Shown: in pieces, positions 27,942 to 37,149 of the stretch
How positions within the stretch are numbered: position 1 is the first letter of the stretch
Layout: each line of letters opens with the position of its first letter
Notes under the pieces: model-generated
Told to the model about the DNA's origin: nothing
The model's input: the letters and a program-made list of their open reading frames with translations, nothing else
Database searches by the model: none
Position numbers and translations under genes: made by a program
Assembly (NCBI GenBank): GCA_902768435.1
Contig: CACXLJ010000008.1
Span: 1-64,000 of the forward strand
Source: an uncultured Bacteroidales bacterium
GTDB taxonomy: Bacteria; Bacteroidota; Bacteroidia; Bacteroidales; Muribaculaceae
Length of the DNA stretch: 64,000 nt
Direction: 5' to 3'

Positions 27942-28724
27942 TCAATTATTGGTCGACAATTCCGACAGGGCCTGTTCCAACTCGGTACTGTTCAATTTCA
28001 AGTGCAGTTCACCACGATGAGCGTACGAGATGCTGCCCGTTTCCTCACTCACCACAATGGCTATCGCGTCGGTAGCCTGGGCAATGCCAAGCGCCGAACG
28101 GTGACGCAAACCCAGATAACGGGGCAAATCGGTATCGTGCGAAACGGGAAGGATGCAACCTGCAGCCTTCATCTTGTTGCCGTCAATTATCAGCGCACCA
28201 TCGTGCAATGGACTATTCTTAAAGAAGATGTTCTCAATCAGTCGGTTATTCAGGTTGGCATCAATCACATCGCCCGTCTTTTCATAGTCGTCGAGCGGCA
28301 TTTGCTGACGCACCACAATGAGTGCACCCGTCTTTGATTTCGACATGCTCATGCATGCATACACCACCGGCATCACCCACTGCTGCTTCTTGCCCTTAGG
28401 ATCATTCTTATGCCACAGTTTGGTGATAAACTTCAAACCCTTGCGTGAACCAATCTCCATCAAGAAACGGCGAATCTGGTCCTGGAACAAGATAACGAGA
28501 ATAAACAGACCAATGTCGATAAACTTGTCCATCAAGGTGCCTATCAGCTGCATGTCGAGTATCTTGTACAGCACAACCCAAGTGATGACAAACGACAGCA
28601 CGCCCATGAAAATGTTGAGCGAGCCCGAGTCCTTCATTGTCCTGTACAGGTAGAACAGCAATGTTGCTACCAGGAGTATGTCTACTATGTCTTTAATTCC
28701 AATCAGTCCTAATATCTGTTCCAT
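27942..28724 (-). CDS. cdaA: Diadenylate cyclase CdaA
   Basis: 260 residues. Makes c-di-AMP from two ATP. Three N-terminal membrane helices (about 10-28, 34-55 and 65-82) and a linker precede the DAC domain (about 115-240), which has the catalytic DGA (175-177) and RHRSA (207-211) motifs. In Firmicutes cdaA is followed by cdaR and glmM; here it is joined to folP, which lies 3 bp upstream, the usual Bacteroidota arrangement. c-di-AMP commonly controls potassium uptake and wall stress. Confidence 0.95.
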   Translation of the reverse strand: MEQILGLIGIKDIVDILLVATLLFYLYRTMKDSGSLNIFMGVLSFVITWVVLYKILDMQLIGTLMDKFIDIGLFILVILFQDQIRRFLMEIGSRKGLKFITKLWHKNDPKGKKQQWVMPVVYACMSMSKSKTGALIVVRQQMPLDDYEKTGDVIDANLNNRLIENIFFKNSPLHDGALIIDGNKMKAAGCILPVSHDTDLPRYLGLRHRSALGIAQATDAIAIVVSEETGSISYAHRGELHLKLNSTELEQALSELSTNN

Positions 28725-28727
28725 GCC

Positions 28728-29591
28728 TTAACTGGATTTATACATTTCTGGATAAGTCATTTTCACTAATTTCACGGCCTCGGCTGCAGCCTTCACATCG
28801 TGCACGCGCAAGATGTGCGCTCCTTGTAGCAATGCCATAGTATTGAGCACCGTAGTGCCGTTCAATGCTTCGGCAGGAGCTGTACCAAGTGCCTTATATA
28901 TCATTGATTTGCGTGACACACCCACCAACAGAGGCACATCAAGCTTTGCAAATGCATTCAATTGCGAGAGCATCTCATAGTTTTGCTCCAGCGTCTTGCT
29001 GAACCCAAAACCGGGGTCGGCTATCACATCGGCAACTCCCAACTGGTGCAACTGGTCAATTTTGCGTGCCAACGATTCCAGCACCTCGGCAGTCACATCA
29101 TCATACTGAGTCATCTGCTGCATAGTGGCAGGAGTACCTCGCATGTGCATCACAATGTAGGGCACACGCAAGCGGGCAACGGTCGCAAACATTTCTTTAT
29201 CGAGTTCTCCGCCGCTCACATCGTTCACCATGTCCACGCCCAATTCTTCAACACAGCGGGCAGCCACATCGGCTCTAAAGGTATCAACCGATGTCAGCAT
29301 GTCGGGAGCAAGCCGTTTCAGCACAGCCATGCCACTCTTTAATCTCGCAAACTCTTCGTCGGCAGTCACTTCGGCTGCACCAGGGCGGGTCGAATAGGCA
29401 CCAACATCTATCACATCGGCCCCCTCTTCCACCATCTGCCCGATGCGGAGCATCAATTTGTCGACATCGTCGCAACGGCTCTCCTCATAAAACGAGTCGG
29501 GAGTCAAGTTCAAAATGCCCATCACCCAAGGCCGGTTAATTTCCTTGAGACGGCCTCGCACATTGATGCTATAGGGTTTCAGTTGAATCAT
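28728..29591 (-). CDS. folP: Dihydropteroate synthase
   Basis: 287 residues from the ATG at 29591 (MIQLKPYSINVRG); a start 23 codons upstream adds an unrelated leader. Joins 4-aminobenzoate to dihydropterin pyrophosphate in folate synthesis; target of sulfonamides. Motifs: MGILNLTPDSF, DVGAYSTRPGA, the SVDTFRADVA strand, NDVSGGELD and DPGFGFSKT. It is 3 bp upstream of cdaA. Confidence 0.95.
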   Translation of the reverse strand: MIQLKPYSINVRGRLKEINRPWVMGILNLTPDSFYEESRCDDVDKLMLRIGQMVEEGADVIDVGAYSTRPGAAEVTADEEFARLKSGMAVLKRLAPDMLTSVDTFRADVAARCVEELGVDMVNDVSGGELDKEMFATVARLRVPYIVMHMRGTPATMQQMTQYDDVTAEVLESLARKIDQLHQLGVADVIADPGFGFSKTLEQNYEMLSQLNAFAKLDVPLLVGVSRKSMIYKALGTAPAEALNGTTVLNTMALLQGAHILRVHDVKAAAEAVKLVKMTYPEMYKSS

Positions 29592-29801
29592 GCTGTGGGT
29601 ATTCGTTATAAATGCTTTGCGAAAATACAACGAATTTTCGGTTTTAGCAAAATTTCTCATTGCTTTCTTAATTATTCTGCTCCATTTGGCAATTTGAAAA
29701 ATTGTTTGTAATTTAGCAACTTGTTTTTGAAGCGATGAATGCCAATCATCTTGACCTCATCGCGATTCACACATCAAAACGCTGAAACAGCAACTTTTAC
29801 G

Positions 29802-30893
29802 ATGAACAATACAATTACTAAAATTGTCCTCACTGGAGGTCCTTGCGCTGGCAAGACAACGGCTCTGGCCAAGATTATCGAGCATTTCACCGAGTTAGGT
29901 TTCCAGGTGTTCGCCATCCCTGAAGTCCCCACCATGTTTGGCCATGCCGGCGTCAATTATCTCACCGACAACAAGGAACTCTTCTATGAGGCCGAAAAAG
30001 CCACATTGCGCACTCAAATTGAACTCGAAGACCTATTCGTGAAAATGGCCCAGAAATGCAAGAAACCCGCTTTGCTCGTGTGCGACCGCGGTGTGATGGA
30101 CATCTCGGCCTACCTTGCGCCCGAAATGTGGCAGGCCATTCTCGAAGAATCGGAACTCAACATAGTACGCCTGCGCGACACTCGCTATGATGCCGTGCTT
30201 CACCTCGTCACTGCCGCCAATGGTGCTGAACAATTCTACACCACTGCCAACAACGAAGTACGCAGCGAAGGCGTAGATCAGGCCATTGCTCTCGACAACA
30301 AGCTCATCCAGGCTTGGACCGGGCATCCGCACCTGCGCATCATCGACAACGAAGTTGACTTCGAGAAGAAAATCAACAATGTGCTTACCGAAATCTCGAA
30401 TGTGCTGGGCATCGGTCTGCCTGGTCCCATTGAAGCTGAGCGAAAATATGTGGTCGAGGTCACTGGCGAGATTCCCAACTCTATCGAGAGTGAAATCGAG
30501 CAGACCTATCTGCTCTCGGAAGTGGGCACCGAGGTGCGCCTGCGCAAACGCGGCTGGCAAGGTATCTATTCCTATTTCCAGACTACCAAAAAGCAGATTA
30601 GTGCCACCGAACGCATCGAGACCGAGCGCCAAATCAGCCCCGTGCAGTATGTCTCGCTCATGCAGCAGCGCGACCACTCCCGCAAGACCATTCGCAAAAT
30701 ACGCAAAAACTTTGTTTGGGAAAAGCAATACTTTGAACTCGACAGTTACATTGAGCCCGACATCAACCTTCACATTCTCGAAATCGAGGGCGTTACCGAC
30801 CCCGATGCCATCAGCTTCCCACCGTTCATCAAGGTCATCAAGGATGTTACCGGCAACTATGAGTACTACAACTCAAGTCTAGCCAAGAAATAA
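29802..30893 (+). CDS. AAA_28 ATPase fused to CYTH/triphosphate-tunnel domain (TTD14-like)
   Basis: 363 residues from the ATG at 29802; an in-frame ATG 21 codons upstream is less likely. Residues 5-195 form a P-loop NTPase of AAA_28/NadR-kinase type with Walker A GGPCAGKTT (12-20) and LLVCDRG (91-97). Residues 205-360 are a CYTH domain with the ExExK signature EAERK (211-215) and many outward Arg/Lys/Glu tunnel residues (EVRLRKRG, TERIETERQIS). This two-domain layout is that of animal TTD14, a GTP- and phospholipid-binding protein. The bacterial role is unknown; polyphosphate or nucleotide hydrolysis is possible. A promoter-like TTG/TAATTTAG pair lies at 29686-29716. Confidence 0.85.
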   Translation: MNNTITKIVLTGGPCAGKTTALAKIIEHFTELGFQVFAIPEVPTMFGHAGVNYLTDNKELFYEAEKATLRTQIELEDLFVKMAQKCKKPALLVCDRGVMDISAYLAPEMWQAILEESELNIVRLRDTRYDAVLHLVTAANGAEQFYTTANNEVRSEGVDQAIALDNKLIQAWTGHPHLRIIDNEVDFEKKINNVLTEISNVLGIGLPGPIEAERKYVVEVTGEIPNSIESEIEQTYLLSEVGTEVRLRKRGWQGIYSYFQTTKKQISATERIETERQISPVQYVSLMQQRDHSRKTIRKIRKNFVWEKQYFELDSYIEPDINLHILEIEGVTDPDAISFPPFIKVIKDVTGNYEYYNSSLAKK

Positions 30894-30905
30894 AACTATC
30901 GCTGC

Positions 30906-31880
30906 ATGGATTACTTGTTTTTAGCCATCGGCCTGTCGTTACTGCTGCTCGGCGCCAACTACTTGGTCGACTCCTCGGTAGCCATCGCCAAGCGTGCCAA
31001 CATCTCCAATTTCATCATTGGCCTCACCATTGTGGGCATGGGCACCAGTGCGCCCGAACTTTTCATATCCATATCTTCGGCACTCAAGGGCGAAGGCGAT
31101 ATTGCCATGGGTAATGTAATTGGCTCTAACATTGGCAACATCTTCCTCATTTTGGGTGTAGCCGCCGCCATTATGCCATTTGCCATTGAGCGGCAGACGC
31201 AACGGCGCGACATTCCCTTTGGCATCTTTGCTGCACTCATGCTACTCTTGCTTGCCAACGATTCCATTGTGCCGGGCATCAAAGAGAACACCGTTTCACG
31301 CATCGATGGCATCTTCTTCCTCATCCTATTTATCGCCTATATGTGCTATGTGATTTTCGGCAAAGCCAAGAATCCACAACAGGCTCTTGAAGATGCCAAC
31401 GAAGACGCCAAATCGTCGCTCGAGGGTAAAAATGTAATTCTGCTCGTTGTGATTGCCATTGCATCGCTTGCCGCACTCATCTATGGCGGCAACATGTTTC
31501 TCGACTCGGCCAAGAATCTTGCCCACACCTGGGGCTTGAGTGATGCTGTCATCTCCATCACCATCGTGGCTATTGGCACTTCACTGCCCGAACTCATCAC
31601 AGCCATTGTGGCGGCTTGCAAGCACAACCCACAGCTGGCACTTGGCAATGTGCTCGGCTCCAATGTGTTTAACATCCTGCTCATTCTTGGTACCGCAGCT
31701 ACCGTGAAACCGCTCACACTGGTCAACATCAACATCGTAGATTATCTGGTGGTACTAATTGCGGCAGTCATGACCTATCTCGTGGTCTATACTTTCAAGA
31801 AACGCACCTTCGACCGCATCGAGGGTTTCATCTTCATTGCCTGCTACATCGCCTACACGGCCTACCTCCTCGTCCGCTAA
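30906..31880 (+). CDS. Calcium/sodium antiporter (CaCA family, YrbG-like)
   Basis: 324 residues with about ten membrane helices in two inverted halves. Each half carries the ion-binding alpha repeat: GMGTSAPELFISI with MGNVIGSNIGN, and AIGTSLPELITAI with LGNVLGSNVFN. The acidic residues in both PEL motifs are intact. It would export Ca2+ in exchange for Na+ or H+. It starts 12 bp after the AAA-CYTH gene, so the two are probably co-transcribed, and ends at a shared terminator. Confidence 0.94.
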   Translation: MDYLFLAIGLSLLLLGANYLVDSSVAIAKRANISNFIIGLTIVGMGTSAPELFISISSALKGEGDIAMGNVIGSNIGNIFLILGVAAAIMPFAIERQTQRRDIPFGIFAALMLLLLANDSIVPGIKENTVSRIDGIFFLILFIAYMCYVIFGKAKNPQQALEDANEDAKSSLEGKNVILLVVIAIASLAALIYGGNMFLDSAKNLAHTWGLSDAVISITIVAIGTSLPELITAIVAACKHNPQLALGNVLGSNVFNILLILGTAATVKPLTLVNINIVDYLVVLIAAVMTYLVVYTFKKRTFDRIEGFIFIACYIAYTAYLLVR

Positions 31881-31926
31881 ATCACCCACATCGGGATGCC
31901 AAGCAGTATCCCCGATTCAAAAATAA

Positions 31927-31961
31927 AAAAAGAGTGTTTCCTCTGGAGGAAGCACTCTTTT
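31927..31961. terminator. Bidirectional terminator between convergent genes
   Basis: A stem pairing AAAAGAGTG(T/C)TTCC at 31927-31940 with the complementary bases up to 31961, a short loop, and T-runs on both sides: four on the plus strand and seven on the minus strand. It sits between the antiporter and the repeat lipoprotein genes. Confidence 0.78.
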
Positions 31962-31986
31962 GTAATGAGTTAGAATTTCTGGTTAC

Positions 31987-32385
31987 TTACTTTTTGTTCA
32001 GTGCGTTGTTAACAGCATCGGCACCTTTCTGGATAGCAGCGTTAGCTACTTCTTTGCCTTTTTCAACAGCAGCGTTAGCAGCGTCCTTAACGGCATCCTT
32101 AGCAGCGTTAGCTACTTCTTTGCCTTTCTCAACTGCAGCGTTAGCAGCATCCTTAACGGCGTCCTTACCAGCCTCAACAGCCTCACCGGCAGCTTCAGTT
32201 GCGTTTTCAACAGCAGCACTTGCTTCAGTAGCAACTGCCGAAGCAGCATTGTCAACAGCCTGGCTCAGCTCGGTCTGAGAAGCCGATGCAGAAGCGTTAG
32301 AAGCACTAGCGTTTTCAGCCTTCTTGTCGCAAGAAACAAAAGTCATAGCAGCAACAGCTGCAAGCATAACGATAACTTTTTTCAT
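31987..32385 (-). CDS. Ala/Lys/Glu-rich repeat lipoprotein
   Basis: 132 residues. Lipobox FVSC (Cys19) gives a lipoprotein. The rest is very low in complexity: a Ser/Ala segment, then amphipathic helix with two identical 22-residue copies of KDAVKDAANAAVEKGKEVAN plus AA, and partial copies on both sides. The 11-residue periodicity resembles LEA-like or apolipoprotein helices, which bind membranes or stabilise proteins under stress. The two DNA copies (32035-32100 and 32101-32166) differ at four sites, all synonymous. No enzyme motif. Function unknown. Confidence 0.78.
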   Translation of the reverse strand: MKKVIVMLAAVAAMTFVSCDKKAENASASNASASASQTELSQAVDNAASAVATEASAAVENATEAAGEAVEAGKDAVKDAANAAVEKGKEVANAAKDAVKDAANAAVEKGKEVANAAIQKGADAVNNALNKK

Positions 32386-32491
32386 AATAAAATGTTTTAA
32401 AACAATAAATTGATTAAACGTTTAACAAGTTAATTCGTGGCAAAGGTAATGTTTTTTTTTAATAACAAAACATTTTTACCATAAAATTTAT

Positions 32492-32499
32492 TATTTTTG
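32492..32499 (+). promoter_or_regulatory. -7 element of the zinc metallopeptidase gene
   Basis: TATTTTTG matches TAnnTTTG, 27 bp before the ATG at 32527. No clear -33 TTG at the right distance, so this is weaker than the other promoters listed. Confidence 0.35.
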
Positions 32500-32526
32500 T
32501 ATCATTATTTCAAAAACCATGTTTTT

Positions 32527-33204
32527 ATGTTGATTTATATCATCTTCATAGTCATCTCGATACTGAGTTTTGTTATTCAGCAATCACTGAACAGCAAATT
32601 CCAGAAATACTCGAGAGTTGCGCTATCTACCCCCCTGTATGGCAAGGATGTAGCCCAGAAAATGCTTCGTGACAACGGCATCACCGATGTGCAAGTGATA
32701 AGCACCCGCGGGTCGCTTACCGACCACTTCAACCCCGCTAACAAGACCGTGAATCTAAGCGACAGCGTGTATGGAACCAACAGCGTGGCAGCCGCCGCAG
32801 TGGCCGCACACGAGTGCGGACATGCCGTGCAGCATGCACAGGGCTATGCGCCGCTCAAGATGCGCTCGGCGCTCGTGCCGGTAGTCAGTTTCGCCTCGCA
32901 ATGGGTGACATGGATCATCTTGATAGGCATTGTGCTGGTACAAGTGTTTCCAGTGATATTCTGGGTAGGCATTGGGCTTTTTGCCGCCACTACCCTATTC
33001 AGTTTCATCACACTGCCAGTAGAGATTGATGCAAGCCGCAGGGCCATACAATGGCTGGAACGCGCCGGCATCACACAAGGCGAGAACACCACCATGGCAA
33101 AAAGCGCATTGCGCTCGGCTGCCTACACCTATGTGATTGCAGCCCTCGGCTCACTCGCCACCCTTGTCTATTATGTAGTAATAGCCATGTCGGGCCGGAG
33201 ATAA
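32527..33204 (+). CDS. Membrane zinc metallopeptidase (YugP family)
   Basis: 225 residues from the ATG at 32527; a TTG ten codons earlier would cut into the -7 element. An N-terminal helix (1-18), the zinc site AHECGHAVQH (H95, E96, H99), two further membrane helices (about 120-165), the EIDASRRA motif that gives the third ligand, and a C-terminal helix all match the neutral zinc metallopeptidase family PF04298. Its substrates are unknown, and it may act on membrane proteins. Confidence 0.9.
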   Translation: MLIYIIFIVISILSFVIQQSLNSKFQKYSRVALSTPLYGKDVAQKMLRDNGITDVQVISTRGSLTDHFNPANKTVNLSDSVYGTNSVAAAAVAAHECGHAVQHAQGYAPLKMRSALVPVVSFASQWVTWIILIGIVLVQVFPVIFWVGIGLFAATTLFSFITLPVEIDASRRAIQWLERAGITQGENTTMAKSALRSAAYTYVIAALGSLATLVYYVVIAMSGRR

Positions 33205-33239
33205 ACAAATAAGATTTAATACACACATATTATATAATA

Positions 33240-34601
33240 ATGGCACAGAAACCTTCAATTCCTAAAGGAACCCGCGACTTCTCGCCCCTTGAAATGGCGA
33301 AACGAAACTATATTTTCAACACAATTAAAGATGTATTTCTGCTATACGGGTATCAACAAATAGAGACTCCCGCCATGGAGAACCTGTCAACCCTGATGGG
33401 CAAATATGGCGAGGAAGGCGACAAACTGCTGTTCAAGATGCTCAACAGTGGCGATTATCTGAAAGATGCTCCTGCTGAAATGCTGGAGAGCCGCGACTTC
33501 TTGCACCTGATTCCCAAAATCTCGGAAAAAGGTCTCCGTTACGACCTTACGGTTCCATTTGCCCGCTATGTGGTGATGCACCGCAACGACATACAGTTCC
33601 CCTTCAAGCGTTATCAAATTCAGCCCGTGTGGCGCGCCGACCGTCCACAAAAGGGTCGCTATCGTGAATTCTACCAGTGCGACGCCGATGTGGTGGGCAG
33701 CGACTCGCTGATGAACGAGGTGGAACTGGTGGCAATGATCAACGAGGTGTTCAACCGATTTGGGATCAGAGTGGTCATCAAACTGAACAACCGCAAAATA
33801 CTGACCGGCATTGCCGAAGTGATTGGAGCCCCCGACAAGATCATCGACATCACCGTAGCAATTGATAAAATCGACAAGATTGGACTCGACAATGTGAAAG
33901 CCGAACTCATAGAAAAAGGTCTTGAACAGGCTGCAGTCGATGCACTTGAACCGCTGCTCACCCTTGACGGGAACAATGAAGAGAAACTCACCACGCTGAG
34001 CCAGTTGCTGGAATCGAGCGAGATGGGCATGAAAGGCATCGAGGAAATGCGCTTTGTCTTGAACCAAGCAACTGCGCTGTCGCTCACCTCGCAAGTGGAA
34101 CTTGATGTGTCGCTGGCCCGCGGCTTGAATTACTACACAGGCACCATCCTCGAAGTGAAAGCGCTCGATGTGGAAATGGGCAGCATCTCGGGTGGTGGCC
34201 GTTACGACAACCTGACCGGTGTGTTTGGATTAAGCGGCGTTTCGGGCGTAGGCATCAGCTTTGGCGCCGACCGCATCTACGATGTGCTTAACACACTCGA
34301 CCTCTACCCCGACGACACGCTGGTTTCGACCAAAGTGCTATTCATCAACTTTGGAGGCGAAGAGGCTGCGCAGTCGCTCAACAGCGTCATGAAGCTGCGC
34401 GCCAACGGCGTTGCCGCCGAACTCTATGCCGACGAGGCCAAGATGAAGAAACAGATGGCCTATGCCAACGCCAAAGCCATTCCCTTCGTTGCTATGATAG
34501 GCGAAAACGAGATTGCCACTAATACAATCACATTAAAGAACATGACCACCGGTGAACAGCAAACCATCTCGTTCGAAGATGTGCTAGAAGCCCTTAAATA
34601 G
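33240..34601 (+). CDS. hisS: Histidyl-tRNA synthetase
   Basis: 453 residues. Class II synthetase charging tRNA-His. Motif 1 is near the start ([11 protein letters not shown]), motif 2 is [21 protein letters not shown], shown here by [15 protein letters not shown], and the His-specific motifs are [11 protein letters not shown] and GGGRYDNL, followed by FGADRIYD of motif 3. A C-terminal anticodon-binding domain spans about 365-453. Its stop overlaps a GTG of the next gene. Confidence 0.96.
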   Translation: MAQKPSIPKGTRDFSPLEMAKRNYIFNTIKDVFLLYGYQQIETPAMENLSTLMGKYGEEGDKLLFKMLNSGDYLKDAPAEMLESRDFLHLIPKISEKGLRYDLTVPFARYVVMHRNDIQFPFKRYQIQPVWRADRPQKGRYREFYQCDADVVGSDSLMNEVELVAMINEVFNRFGIRVVIKLNNRKILTGIAEVIGAPDKIIDITVAIDKIDKIGLDNVKAELIEKGLEQAAVDALEPLLTLDGNNEEKLTTLSQLLESSEMGMKGIEEMRFVLNQATALSLTSQVELDVSLARGLNYYTGTILEVKALDVEMGSISGGGRYDNLTGVFGLSGVSGVGISFGADRIYDVLNTLDLYPDDTLVSTKVLFINFGGEEAAQSLNSVMKLRANGVAAELYADEAKMKKQMAYANAKAIPFVAMIGENEIATNTITLKNMTTGEQQTISFEDVLEALK

Positions 34602-34609
34602 TGACAGAG

Positions 34610-35287
34610 ATGGATAATGTGTTTGACAAAATGCGCGATTTGCCGCTTCTTCAAGGAATTAGCGAAACCACGCTTCACTCGTTGCTTGAGAAGTATCCGT
34701 TTCATTTCCTGAAATATGGCGATGGAGAGAAAATCTTTTCTTGTGACGATCCTTGCACCCACATCCGATTCATCTTTTCGGGTGCTGTGAGGTTTGTTGT
34801 CAAAAGTTTAGTTTCCAAGATATCCATTTCTTACTCACTGGAGGCGCCCAATGCCATGGGGGCCGAATTCCTGTTCGGCCGCAAGCCCAATTATCCGTTT
34901 GATGCCTATGCCCAAGGCGAATGCGGCATTCTACAGTTGACGAAGGCCGATTATATCAAAATTATTCAGAGCGATGATGTGTTCTTGTTCAACATACTGA
35001 ATTACTTGTCGCGCAATGCACAAGAAACCACATTGCGGTTACTGTCGCTCTCGCATGGCAACATACCCAAGCGCCTGTCGCTCATGCTTGAATCGCTTGT
35101 GCCGCCCCACGCCTCTCAGGTTGAACTGGAATTCAAGCAAAAGGATTTGTGCCTGATGTTGGGCTCACGGCGTTCGTCACTGCTCACATCGCTCGAAGAC
35201 ATGAAGAAGAAGCACATGCTCGACTATACCCAGTCGTCCATCACAATCGAAGACCGTGACTTCTTCATTGATATGGCAAATTTATAA
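34610..35287 (+). CDS. Crp/Fnr-family transcription regulator
   Basis: 225 residues from the ATG at 34610. A GTG at 34601 overlapping the hisS stop is an alternative start. Residues about 10-130 form a cyclic-nucleotide-binding-like jelly roll (FLKYGDGEKIFSCDDPCTHI, FIFSGAVRFVVKS). Residues 150-220 form a winged helix with the recognition region FKQKDLCLMLGSRRSSLLTS. There is no Fnr-type Cys cluster at the N-terminus, so Fe-S sensing is unlikely. Most Bacteroidota Crp-like proteins have unknown effectors. The metallophosphoesterase-propeller gene follows 19 bp after, an obvious candidate for co-expression. Confidence 0.9.
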   Translation: MDNVFDKMRDLPLLQGISETTLHSLLEKYPFHFLKYGDGEKIFSCDDPCTHIRFIFSGAVRFVVKSLVSKISISYSLEAPNAMGAEFLFGRKPNYPFDAYAQGECGILQLTKADYIKIIQSDDVFLFNILNYLSRNAQETTLRLLSLSHGNIPKRLSLMLESLVPPHASQVELEFKQKDLCLMLGSRRSSLLTSLEDMKKKHMLDYTQSSITIEDRDFFIDMANL

Positions 35288-35306
35288 ATTCATATATTAA
35301 TTGATC

Positions 35307-37148
35307 ATGAGGTTTAGACTATTTTTGATTTGCCTTTTGTCGACACTCTTTTTCTTGTCGGCAGAAGCGCAGAAGTTTGCAATATTGAGCGACATTCATG
35401 TGACTCCCGGCAATGCCAACGAGGCAAAACTGATTGCCGCCGTCGATGAAATCAACGCAAGTGATGCCGATGCGGTCATCTTGAGCGGTGACCTTACCAA
35501 CGAAGGCAGCGACACGCAACTGCGCAATGTGAAGTCAATTGTTGACCGAATCTCGAAACCACTGTATGTGATTCCCGGCAATCATGAGAACAACTGGAGT
35601 CAAAGCGCATGCAAGACCTTTAACGACCTGTGGGGAAACGACCGCTTTGCATTCACACTGGGCAAACTTGTGGTGATAGGCATGAATTGCGGGCCCTTCA
35701 TGAAAATGGGCGATGGACACATTAAGCAGGAAGACCTCATTTGGCTCGACAAGACCTTGAGTGAAATGGTGAAACCTGGCATGAAAGTGCTCAGCATCAA
35801 TCATTATCCTATTCTGGAAGACCTCGACAACTATCGTGACTATGTGAATATACTCAAAAAATATCCGGTCATCACCCACCAGTGCGGACACTATCACCGC
35901 TGGCGACTCTACGAGACCGATGGCATCAATGGTGTGATGGTGAGAGCCCTTGATATGGGCAACGGAAACTATGGCTACACGCTGATGGATGTGAATCTTG
36001 ACCGCGAGTGGATTCATGTTTACAACAAGACATTAGAAAAGAAACCTGAACTGGTCTACGCTTACAAGATCAATACAGAATATTACGACGAGTTGCAGCA
36101 AACCAGCATGGACTCACCCGTGCAGGGACCATTCCGGATTACTGAAGCGTTTGCCGACAATGCCTCTATTTTCACACGATTAGGACTTGACAAAACCCAC
36201 ATTTATTTTGGCAACTCATTAGGCTACCTGAAAGCCCTGAACAAGGCGACCGACAAAGTTGATTGGGAATACAAGACCCAAGCCATGCTCTTTGCCCGCC
36301 CCGCCGTCGACAAGAAATATGTTGTATTGCCCACTGCCGACCGCCGGCTTGTGTGGCTTAATAAAAAAGATGGCTCTTTTGCCTATCAGCACGAATCACA
36401 AGGCCCCTATGTGGCCGATGGTGTGGTTGAAAACGGTATTCTGTATCAAGGCGGTTTCAAGACATTCCAGGCATGGGACATTAACAAGCATCGCCTGTTG
36501 TGGCAATACGACAGCATCAACAACTACTGCCAGGCAGCACCCGTGGTGAAAGGCAACGATGTGGTGTTTGGGGCATGGGATACCAATCTTCGTGTTCTTG
36601 ACAAGAAAACCGGCCGCCTCAAGTGGCAATGGAACAATGGAGTGAAACAAAACCTCTACAGTCCTGGAAATGTGGTGCCCGTGGTAACCCGCGACAGGGT
36701 TGTGATAGTGGCACCCGATCGTGTGACCACCGCTCTGAACCGTGCTAACGGGACACAATTGTGGCGAGAGAAAAACGAGCACAAGGTGCGCGAAAGCCTC
36801 GGCTCAAGTGAAGACGGAAAAATTGCCTACGCCAAGACCATGGACGGCACCCTTGTGGCCATGTCGACCGAAAGCGACGAATACAAGTTGCTGTGGGTTG
36901 CTGACCTCGGTTTAGGGTATGAACACGCGCCATGCATTGTTTTGGAAAAGGACGGTTACATATATGCCGGTTCGCGACACGGCCAACTGGTCATCGTCGA
37001 TGCCACGACACACCAGGTGGTGTGCAGTTACTCGATGGGCAGCAGCGAAGTAAATGGGTTTGAGGCCGACAAAAATGGCGATGTCTATTGTTCGCTCATT
37101 GAAGGCCGCATCTACCGCATTTCCCGCACCTCAAAGTGCTGCAAATAG
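35307..37148 (+). CDS. Exported metallophosphoesterase fused to PQQ-like beta-propeller
   Basis: 613 residues from the ATG at 35307, with a signal peptide ending at SAEAQ. Residues 25-260 are a calcineurin-like phosphoesterase: LSDIHVTPG, LSGDLTNEG, IPGNHENNW and HQCGHYHRW supply the metal ligands. Residues about 290-610 form a beta-propeller of PQQ-type repeats with recurring YFGNSLGYLKALNKATDKV-like units: VVFGAWDTNLRVLDKKTG, GYIYAGSRHGQLVIVDATT and GDVYCSLIEGRIYRIS. No PQQ-specific dehydrogenase residues are evident, so the propeller probably binds protein or glycan. Second gene after the Crp-like regulator. Confidence 0.88.
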   Translation: MRFRLFLICLLSTLFFLSAEAQKFAILSDIHVTPGNANEAKLIAAVDEINASDADAVILSGDLTNEGSDTQLRNVKSIVDRISKPLYVIPGNHENNWSQSACKTFNDLWGNDRFAFTLGKLVVIGMNCGPFMKMGDGHIKQEDLIWLDKTLSEMVKPGMKVLSINHYPILEDLDNYRDYVNILKKYPVITHQCGHYHRWRLYETDGINGVMVRALDMGNGNYGYTLMDVNLDREWIHVYNKTLEKKPELVYAYKINTEYYDELQQTSMDSPVQGPFRITEAFADNASIFTRLGLDKTHIYFGNSLGYLKALNKATDKVDWEYKTQAMLFARPAVDKKYVVLPTADRRLVWLNKKDGSFAYQHESQGPYVADGVVENGILYQGGFKTFQAWDINKHRLLWQYDSINNYCQAAPVVKGNDVVFGAWDTNLRVLDKKTGRLKWQWNNGVKQNLYSPGNVVPVVTRDRVVIVAPDRVTTALNRANGTQLWREKNEHKVRESLGSSEDGKIAYAKTMDGTLVAMSTESDEYKLLWVADLGLGYEHAPCIVLEKDGYIYAGSRHGQLVIVDATTHQVVCSYSMGSSEVNGFEADKNGDVYCSLIEGRIYRISRTSKCCK

Positions 37149-37149
37149 T

